The notes under the pieces were generated by a model, which was not told the DNA's origin, did not search any database, and worked only from the letters and a program-made list of their open reading frames with translations. Below, in pieces: positions 38,255 through 44,336 of a DNA stretch of 44,336 nucleotides. The DNA lies in the NCBI GenBank assembly GCA_001314685.1, contig LJNT01000055.1:11119-55454 (forward strand). The letters are read 5' to 3'. The position numbers were made by a program, and so were the translations under genes. Each line of letters starts with the position of its first letter. Position 1 is the stretch's first letter. Source of the stretch: Rhodobacteraceae bacterium HLUCCA09. Lineage in GTDB: Bacteria > Pseudomonadota > Alphaproteobacteria > Rhodobacterales > Rhodobacteraceae.

Positions 38255-40657
38255 TCAGTGGATCTGGTCGTGCACGGTCGCGGCGAGGTCGTCGAGCGAG
38301 AACGGCTTGGGCAGGAACACCGAGTTCGGGATCTCGGCCTGCGCCTCGGCGAAGCTCTCCTCGGCGTAGCCGGAGACGAAGACCACCTTGGCCTCGGGCC
38401 GCTCGCGCAGGGCGAGGCGCACCCACGAGGGGCCGTCCATCCCCGGCATGCTCACGTCGGTCACGAAGACGTCGACCCTGAGCGCGCCGTCCTCGAGCGC
38501 CTTCAGCGCCTCCTCGGCGTTCTGCGCCTCGATCACGGTGTAGCCGCGCAGTTGCAGCGCGCGCGAGGCGAAGGCGCGCACGGGCGCCTCGTCTTCGACC
38601 AGCAGGACCACGCCGCCGGCCGCGCTCTCGGGCGCGGCGCGGGCCGACGCCACGGCCGCGGGTTCCTCCGCCTCATCCTCGTGGGCGGGGAAGTAGAGGG
38701 TGAAGGTCGTCCCCCGCCCCGGCTCCGAGTCGGCGAAGATATAGCCGCCCGACTGCTTGACGATGCCGTAGGCCGTCGACAGGCCCAGCCCCGTCCCCTC
38801 GCCGGAGCGCTTGGTCGAGAAGAACGGCTCGAAGATCTTGGGCAGGTTGTCGGGCGCGATGCCGATGCCGTCGTCGGCGACGCGCACCAGCACGTAGTCG
38901 CCGGCGGGCAGGAGGGCGCGGTCGCGGCGGATCTCCTCGGCGATGTGGCGCACCTCGGTCTCGATGCGGATCTCGCCGCCATCGGGCATCGCGTCGCGCG
39001 CGTTGACCACGAGGTTCATGATCACCTGCTCGAGCTGGCGCTTGTCGGCGCGGATCGGGCGCAGCTCGGGGTCGTGCTGGAGCGTCAGCGTCACCCGCTC
39101 GCCGACGAGCCGGTTGAGCAGGTGGGTCAACTCGCCGAGCGCGTCGCGCAGGTCGATCTGCTCGAGCCGCAGGGTCTGCTTGCGCGAGAAGGCCAGCAGC
39201 TGGCCCACGAGCGAGGCGGCGCGGTTGGCGTTCTGGTTGATCTGGACGAGATCGGCGTAATCCGGATCCTCGGGGGCGTGACGCAGCAGCAGCAGGTCGC
39301 AATGGCCCGAGATCGCGGTGAGCAGGTTGTTGAAATCGTGCGCGACGCCGCCGGCGAGCTGGCCGATCGCCTGCATCTTCTGGCTCTGCACGAACTGCGC
39401 CTCGAGCGTCTTGAGCTCGGTGGCGTCGTTGAGCACGGCGACGAGCGCGGTCGAGCCGTTCGCCGGCATGCGCTCCAGCGTGACCTGCACATAGGTTTCG
39501 GCCGGCGCGCGGGTAGCCCTGAGCGTCTCGGGGCGGCGCAGGCCGCGGCCGTGCACGGCATCGGCGAGCCAGTCGGAGACCGGGCGGCCCAGCCCCTCGA
39601 GCAGCGACGACAGGCGTGCGCCGGGTTTCGCCAAGGGCCCGAGCAGATCGCGCGCGAGGCGATTGGCGGCGAGCACCGCGCCTTCGGCGTCGAGCCGCAG
39701 CAGCGCTACCGGCAGGCTCTCGAACAGGCCGTCGGAGACGGCATCGCCGGCCGGCGGCGTAGGTTCGGCCCGCTGCGGCGCGAAGGCGGCATGGGCAGCA
39801 GCCGCCGCCATGTGCGGAGAGGCGTCCGCGGTGCCCTGCGCCTCGTCGGCCGGGATCAGGAAGATCTCGCGTCGCCCCGCCGCACCCTCGACCTGGACGA
39901 CGCGGCTGCGCACCGGCCCCGCCGCGCCGTGAACCATGTGCACGGCGTTGGGGCGCAGCGGCAGGTCGACAAAGACGCGATCGAGCGCGCGCACCCGCCC
40001 GCCGACGAGCCGCCGAAGCGCGTCGTTCATGAACAGGATCGCGCCCGAGCGGCTGACGGTCATCATCGGCAGGCTCAGCGTGTCGGCGCCACGCCGGGCC
40101 GCGCCGCGCTCGCCGAGATCCTCGATGCGCCAGAGCATCGACTCGGAATCGATCGTCTGCACCGAGAGGCGCACGTGGCCGAGGCGCATCACCACGTCTT
40201 CGCGGGCCGAGCCGGTCGCCTCGGCCCGCGCCTGCAGCCGGGCGACCAGCGCGGCGGGGTTGGCGAAATGGTCGCGCAGGGTGCGCACGAGGGTCGGCTC
40301 GGGCGGCTCGCCGGTCGCCTCGCGGCCGAACCGCTCGCGCGCAGCAAGGTTGCGGGTGCGGATCGTGCCCTCGGCATCGGTGGTGAAGCCGGGCGCGGCA
40401 TCGTGCTCGATCAGGGCGGCGACGGCCCGCCGCAGGCTGCGCCGCGCGACCCAGGCGCGCAGGGCGAGCGCTGCGAGCACGAGACCCAGCACGGAGAGGG
40501 CCGCCGAGGCGGCGAGCGGAACGATCGAGGGATACGGCCCGGGCAGCAGAGCCGCGATCCCGGCAAGGGCGGCGGCGAGGGCCACCACGATCCAGGCACG
40601 CCGCCCGTAGGTGGCCGCGAAGCGGCTGGTTCTGCCGGGGCCGGCCACTGCTTGCAC
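38255..40657 (-). CDS. cckA: Cell cycle hybrid histidine kinase CckA
   Basis: 800 residues. Two N-terminal membrane helices (about 21-72), PAS-type sensor regions (about 80-190, 190-290 and 330-430), HisKA with [14 protein letters not shown] (His440), HATPase ([30 protein letters not shown]) and a C-terminal receiver ([11 protein letters not shown], Asp734). CckA starts the phosphorelay through ChpT to CtrA. In Rhodobacteraceae it governs motility, gene transfer agent and differentiation genes. GTG 40657 has GGAGGG upstream. A TTAA-N7-TTAA site lies about 52-66 bases before the start. Confidence 0.93.
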   Translation of the reverse strand: MQAVAGPGRTSRFAATYGRRAWIVVALAAALAGIAALLPGPYPSIVPLAASAALSVLGLVLAALALRAWVARRSLRRAVAALIEHDAAPGFTTDAEGTIRTRNLAARERFGREATGEPPEPTLVRTLRDHFANPAALVARLQARAEATGSAREDVVMRLGHVRLSVQTIDSESMLWRIEDLGERGAARRGADTLSLPMMTVSRSGAILFMNDALRRLVGGRVRALDRVFVDLPLRPNAVHMVHGAAGPVRSRVVQVEGAAGRREIFLIPADEAQGTADASPHMAAAAAHAAFAPQRAEPTPPAGDAVSDGLFESLPVALLRLDAEGAVLAANRLARDLLGPLAKPGARLSSLLEGLGRPVSDWLADAVHGRGLRRPETLRATRAPAETYVQVTLERMPANGSTALVAVLNDATELKTLEAQFVQSQKMQAIGQLAGGVAHDFNNLLTAISGHCDLLLLRHAPEDPDYADLVQINQNANRAASLVGQLLAFSRKQTLRLEQIDLRDALGELTHLLNRLVGERVTLTLQHDPELRPIRADKRQLEQVIMNLVVNARDAMPDGGEIRIETEVRHIAEEIRRDRALLPAGDYVLVRVADDGIGIAPDNLPKIFEPFFSTKRSGEGTGLGLSTAYGIVKQSGGYIFADSEPGRGTTFTLYFPAHEDEAEEPAAVASARAAPESAAGGVVLLVEDEAPVRAFASRALQLRGYTVIEAQNAEEALKALEDGALRVDVFVTDVSMPGMDGPSWVRLALRERPEAKVVFVSGYAEESFAEAQAEIPNSVFLPKPFSLDDLAATVHDQIH

Positions 40658-40708
40658 CGCGCACGCCCTCCATTCCGATTCTCCGGCGCCACTCTTCGGA
40701 GCGAGCCG

Positions 40709-40723
40709 TTAAGGCGCGATTAA
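40709..40723. promoter_or_regulatory. CtrA-type box upstream of cckA
   Basis: TTAAGGCGCGATTAA is TTAA-N7-TTAA and is followed by C on both strands, matching the full CtrA consensus TTAA-N7-TTAAC. It lies 52-66 bases before the cckA start. No second TTAA-N7-TTAA was noticed by eye in this GC-rich window. Confidence 0.7.
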
Positions 40724-40754
40724 CGACGCCGCTCGACCTTGACGTGTGCAAGGG

Positions 40755-41963
40755 TCACCCGGATCGCCGCATGAGGGCAAGGAACAATCCGTCGCCATCG
40801 GACCGTGCCGCCACGTCGCCAGCGCCGCCCGCGGCGAGGCCGAAGCGGCGGGTGGCCTCGAGTGTCCATGCCTCCCCCGCCTTGGCGAGAAAGCGCGCGA
40901 CCTGCGCCTCGTTCTCTTCTCTCAGCAGCGAGCAGGTGGCGTAGGCGAGCCGCCCGCCGGGGCGGACACGGGCCGCCGCCTCGCCCAGTATGGCGGCCTG
41001 AAGCGCGATCAGCCGGTCGAGTCCCTCGCGCGTCAGCCGCCACTTCGCCTCGGCCTGCCGGCGCCACGCGCCGCTGCCCGAGCACGGCACGTCGGCGAGC
41101 ACGAGGGCGTAGGGGCCGAGCGCCGCGACCTCGCCCGGCGTGGCGATGCGGACGGTGTCGCCCGCACGGGTGGCCCGCCTGGGCAGGTCGGCCATGCGGG
41201 CGGGGTCGGCGTCGTGCGCGACCACCTCCGCCCCGCGCGCGGCGAGCGCCAGCGTCTTGCCCCCGCCACCGGCGCAGTAATCGAGCGCGCGCAGGCCCGG
41301 TCCTGCAGGCAGCGCGGCGCAGACGGCCTGGCTCGCGGCGTCCTGCAGCTCGACGAGGCCTTCGCGGTAGGCGCGCGCCTGTCTGAGCCGCCGTGCTCCC
41401 TCCGTCACGACCAGCGCGGTGGGAGCGAGCGGGTGCGGCGCCGCGACGATCCCGTCCTCGGCCAGCGCGGCCAAGGCGGCCCCCGCGTCGGTGCGGCGCT
41501 CGTGCCAGCGCAGGAAGAGGGGAGCACGCTCGCGCAAGACCCGGCAGACGGCCTCGGCCGCATCGCCGAGGCTTTCGCGCAGGGCGGGGCCGAGCCAGTC
41601 GGGCATGTCGAGCGCCTCCCACCCCTCGGGCGCGCGGCCGCCTGCCGCCTCAGCCGCGGTGAGCGGCGGCAGGGCGTGGCGGGCGCCGGTGAACCACGCC
41701 GCCGGATCGTCGCCGCGCTCGCGAAGCAGGCCGAGCACCAGCGCGCGGCCCGTGGCGCCACCGCCGCGCGCGGCGCAGCTCCGCCGGGTGCGCAGGACGT
41801 CGAAGACGAGGTCGCGCACCGCGGCCCGATCGCCCGAGCCGGCGTAGCGCGCGCCCCGGCCCCAGCGCGTCAGCACCTTCTCGGCGGGCGTGCCGACGCC
41901 GATCTCGTCGAGCAGGCCGGCGGCGGCGGCGAGGCGGGCGGCGGGGGTCATCCGAGGCGGCAC
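40755..41963 (-). CDS. RsmB/NOP-family cytosine-C5 RNA methyltransferase
   Basis: 402 residues. LDYCAGGGGKTLALAARG is the SAM motif I. ADVPCSGSGAWRRQ holds one of the two Cys of this fold and YATCSLLREENEAQV the other. Family members methylate C5 of cytosine in rRNA or tRNA. The N-terminal half (about 1-190) is divergent and I cannot assign it confidently to the NusB-like domain. It lies 97 bases upstream of cckA. Confidence 0.9.
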   Translation of the reverse strand: MPPRMTPAARLAAAAGLLDEIGVGTPAEKVLTRWGRGARYAGSGDRAAVRDLVFDVLRTRRSCAARGGGATGRALVLGLLRERGDDPAAWFTGARHALPPLTAAEAAGGRAPEGWEALDMPDWLGPALRESLGDAAEAVCRVLRERAPLFLRWHERRTDAGAALAALAEDGIVAAPHPLAPTALVVTEGARRLRQARAYREGLVELQDAASQAVCAALPAGPGLRALDYCAGGGGKTLALAARGAEVVAHDADPARMADLPRRATRAGDTVRIATPGEVAALGPYALVLADVPCSGSGAWRRQAEAKWRLTREGLDRLIALQAAILGEAAARVRPGGRLAYATCSLLREENEAQVARFLAKAGEAWTLEATRRFGLAAGGAGDVAARSDGDGLFLALMRRSG

Positions 41964-42022
41964 GGGGCGTGGGGCATGGTGCGCTCCCTAGCCCCCGTCG
42001 CCGCCCCGGAAAAGGGCGCGAC

Positions 42023-42985
42023 TCAGCGGATCGGGCTCTCGTAGCCCTCGGGTTTCACCGCCACGACAGAGCAGGAGACGGCGTTGAGCACGTCCTCGGC
42101 GGTGTTGCCGATCAGCAGGCCGGGGATGCCCGAGCGCGAGAGCGTGCCGAGCACCAGCGCCTCGGCCTTGTGCTCGGCCACGTCGCGCGGGATGGCTCGG
42201 CGGGGCGCGCCGCGGCGCAGGACGGGCGTGAGCCGCGCGGTCGCGCCGAGGGCCGCGAGATGGGCGCGCGCCTCCTCGGCGAATGCGCGCATGGCACTGG
42301 CGTGGTCGTGCTCGACCTCCGCAAGGTAGCGGTCGAAGGCTGCCGAATCGTCGGACCACATCCGCACCATCCCCTCCCCCTCGGCCTGCCAGGCGTGCAG
42401 CAGACGGATCTCGGCGCCGTCGGGGTGGGCCACGCGCGCCGCGGCGGCGACGATCGCGAGGTTCAGCGCGCGCTCATCGGGCTCTGTCACGTCGATGGCG
42501 GCCACGACCCGGCGCGGGCGTGCCGCCCCGCCCCGGACCAGCCAGACGGGGCACGGGCACTTCCGGATGAGGTGCTGGTCGGTCGAGGCCAGCAGGGCGG
42601 CGCTGGCCGAGGGCAGATCCTCCGCCGCCTTGACAAGCAGGCCAGCGCCACGTGCCTGCACCGCGCGGATGATCTCGACGAAGGGCTTGCCGAGGCGCAC
42701 CTCGCGCGCCGCGTCGGGGGCCGTCGCGGAGCACAGCGCATCGAGACGCCGGGCGAGAACCGCTGTCATCCGGCTGCGCATGGCTTCGGGCGTGAGCGAG
42801 GCGGCATGGGCGAGCGCGTCGATGTCGCGTGGAAGGGCGGCGGCCATCACCGCGGCGAGCGGCGCGCCCTCGTCGGCGGCGAGCCCTGCAGCAAGGGCCA
42901 GCGTGGCATCGTCCGGCCCCGGCCCCTCGGCCCGCTCTGCCGAGAGGGCAGCGAGGACGGGCGCAGGCCCCGCCGCCGCGTTCAT
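42023..42985 (-). CDS. Double universal stress protein (UspA)
   Basis: 320 residues with two tandem Usp folds (about 1-150 and 155-320). The second ends with LGTLSRSGIPGLLIGNTAED, the Gly-rich ATP-type loop, then VSCSVVAVKPEGY; the first lacks a clear loop. Such proteins respond to starvation and envelope or osmotic stress. It sits 43 bases after the KefB-type antiporter and may serve it. GGAGGG precedes ATG. Confidence 0.9.
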   Translation of the reverse strand: MNAAAGPAPVLAALSAERAEGPGPDDATLALAAGLAADEGAPLAAVMAAALPRDIDALAHAASLTPEAMRSRMTAVLARRLDALCSATAPDAAREVRLGKPFVEIIRAVQARGAGLLVKAAEDLPSASAALLASTDQHLIRKCPCPVWLVRGGAARPRRVVAAIDVTEPDERALNLAIVAAAARVAHPDGAEIRLLHAWQAEGEGMVRMWSDDSAAFDRYLAEVEHDHASAMRAFAEEARAHLAALGATARLTPVLRRGAPRRAIPRDVAEHKAEALVLGTLSRSGIPGLLIGNTAEDVLNAVSCSVVAVKPEGYESPIR

Positions 42986-43028
42986 GGCGCCCTCCGCCGG
43001 CCCGGGCCGGAGCGGTGCCCGAGCGGGC

Positions 43029-44336
43029 TCATGGGGAGAACTCTCTCTGGCCGGTCGGATCGGCGTCGAGATCGGCGGCGGGCGGGCCGGCCGCATCGAC
43101 GGCCTCCGCCTCGGTCGCGGCACCCGCGCCCTGACCGGAGCCGCCGCCCTGCGCCAGAACGAGGTCTGCCGCATGTACCGCCGCGTCGCGGAAGGGAAGC
43201 AGCACGAGGTCGACCCCCGCCTCTGCCAGCCTCTCGCCCGTCTCGGCCCGGTGCGCGGCCACCGCCACCCGGCCCGTGTAGCCCAGATCGTGCAGGTGGC
43301 GCAGCAGCGCCCGGCGCGGGTCGTCGTGCGTGACCCCCACATCGTGCTCGGGCACGGCGGAAACGACCCAGTCCACCCCGTCGAGCGGCAGGTGTGCGAG
43401 GAAGTCGGGGTCGGTCGCGTCGCCGTAGATCGTCTCGAGGCCCGCGGCGCGGGCATGGGCGACCGCCGTCGGGCTGAAATCGACGCCGAGCACGCGCCGA
43501 CCGGCCCCCTCGAGTGCGGTGGCGATCTGCGCGCCGTAGCGGCCGAGGCCGATCACCACCGCGTCGTAGCCCTGACCGACCTCCTGCGCGCCCGCGGCCT
43601 CGGCCGGCTTGCCGCGCCGCTCGAAGGGGCGCAGCAGGGGCGCGAAGAGGTCGTAGAGCGGGTGGCTCCACGTGATCATGTAGGTCGAGGCGGCAATGGT
43701 CACGAGGCCGACGAGCGTCACGAGGCCGAGCGCCGCCTCGTCGACCTGCCCGATCGCCACGCCCATCGCCATGAAGATGAGCGAGAACTCGGAGATCTGC
43801 GCCACCGTCAGCCCGGCGAGAAAGCCGGTGCGTGCCGAATACCCCATCGCGCCGAGGATCACGAGCACGATCAGCGGGTTGCCGATCAACACGAAGAGCG
43901 AGAGCACCACGGCCGGGCCCACCGCCTGCCCCAGCACCGACAGGTCGAGCGAAGCGCCGAGCGCGATGAAGAAAAACAGCAGCAGGAAGTCGCGCAGCGA
44001 GGCGAGGCGCGCGGCGATCGCCTCGCGGAACGGCGTCGAGGCGAGCGAGACCCCCGCGAGCAGACCGCCCAGCTCCTTGCCGAAACCGAGGAAATCGCCG
44101 AGCGCGGCGAGCAGCGCCGCCCAGCCGATGGCGAAGGACAACAGCAGCTCCGGCGCCCGCGCCAGCCGCTCCACCAGCGGGTCGGCAGCGTAGCGGATGA
44201 AGAGCAGCACGCCCCCGAGCATCATGAGGCCGAAGCCCACGACCCGCACGACCCCCGCTACCGCGCCGCCCTCGCCCTCGGCGCCCGCGCCCACCGCCGA
44301 GAGCACGATCATGGCGAGGACGACGAAGATGTCCTG
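43029..44336 (-). CDS. KefB-type cation/proton antiporter, 5' truncated by the window
   Basis: 436 residues are visible and the frame runs through the right edge (QDIFVVLA...). About eight to ten membrane helices of the CPA2 exchanger (GFGKELGGLLAGVSLA, LRDFLLLFFFIALGASLDL, AQISEFSLIF) are followed by an RCK_N Rossmann domain (AVVIGLGRYGAQIATAL). It exchanges K+ or Na+ for H+ across the inner membrane. The C-terminal tail is Ala/Gly/Glu-rich and has no RCK_C domain that I can see. It neighbours the UspA gene. Confidence 0.92.
   Translation of the reverse strand, partial: QDIFVVLAMIVLSAVGAGAEGEGGAVAGVVRVVGFGLMMLGGVLLFIRYAADPLVERLARAPELLLSFAIGWAALLAALGDFLGFGKELGGLLAGVSLASTPFREAIAARLASLRDFLLLFFFIALGASLDLSVLGQAVGPAVVLSLFVLIGNPLIVLVILGAMGYSARTGFLAGLTVAQISEFSLIFMAMGVAIGQVDEAALGLVTLVGLVTIAASTYMITWSHPLYDLFAPLLRPFERRGKPAEAAGAQEVGQGYDAVVIGLGRYGAQIATALEGAGRRVLGVDFSPTAVAHARAAGLETIYGDATDPDFLAHLPLDGVDWVVSAVPEHDVGVTHDDPRRALLRHLHDLGYTGRVAVAAHRAETGERLAEAGVDLVLLPFRDAAVHAADLVLAQGGGSGQGAGAATEAEAVDAAGPPAADLDADPTGQREFSP

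Noticed and set aside
36521-40723. A 1400-residue plus-strand frame over tyrS and cckA
   Set aside because: TyrS and CckA motifs are in other frames; composition is that of an antisense or shifted frame.

Overview
This 44.3 kb window reads as core chromosome of a high-GC alphaproteobacterium, most likely family Rhodobacteraceae. The reasons are the dusB-ntrB-ntrC-ntrY-ntrX order, an NtrC without the sigma-54 contact loop, a cysteine-free Fur/Mur regulator, a fused IspDF, CckA with an upstream CtrA box, and several small family-specific proteins. Nearly all DNA is coding. Many neighbours overlap by ATGA or TGATG. I see no tRNA, rRNA, insertion sequence, prophage, CRISPR array or defence island.

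Layout. 1-3291: 3' part of a penicillin-acylase-type hydrolase, whose catalytic serine is preceded by an in-frame 15-bp tandem repeat, then a BON-MscS channel. 3304-8062 (minus): trkA-trkH-hfq-hflX, for potassium uptake, RNA chaperone and ribosome GTPase. 8158-10305 (minus): a PAS-GGDEF-EAL cyclic-di-GMP enzyme. 10517-17849 (minus): dusB-ntrB-ntrC-ntrY-ntrX, the nitrogen-sensing cluster. 18080-20276 (plus): ispDF-pgpA-cinA, overlapping. 20395-22253 (minus): a Coq10/RatA-like START protein coupled to an MmgE/PrpD protein. 22380-25223 (plus): hpt, a small membrane protein, cytochrome c' and a diheme cytochrome c. 25305-26261 (minus): lipA. 26472-28462 (plus): a VIT1/CCC1-type transporter, then bolA, two small membrane proteins and grxD. 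28494-29301 (minus): a coiled-coil protein and zapA. 29654-34506 (plus): tkt, fur/mur, an EamA transporter and eno. 34514-34992 (minus): two tandem 65-residue paralogues. 35075-37979: a DUF985 cupin (plus), anmK (minus) and tyrS (plus). 38255-44336 (minus): cckA, an RsmB-type methyltransferase, a double-UspA protein and the 3' part of a KefB-type antiporter.

Functional themes are nitrogen signalling, potassium and proton traffic, iron-sulfur and lipoate metabolism (lipA, bolA, grxD, a VIT-type transporter, a Fur-family regulator), central carbon enzymes and the CckA-CtrA axis.

The least explained material is between and at the edges of genes. There is a family of 14-15-bp GGGCC-rich tandem repeats at three sites that read as Gly-Pro-x-x-x pentapeptides. 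There are two paired-palindrome elements, each with a perfect 26-bp palindrome, in opposite orientations. A full TTAA-N7-TTAA box lies upstream of cckA, and a 12-bp inverted repeat lies in the ntrC-ntrY gap. I found no clear new multi-gene system; these elements are the best leads.
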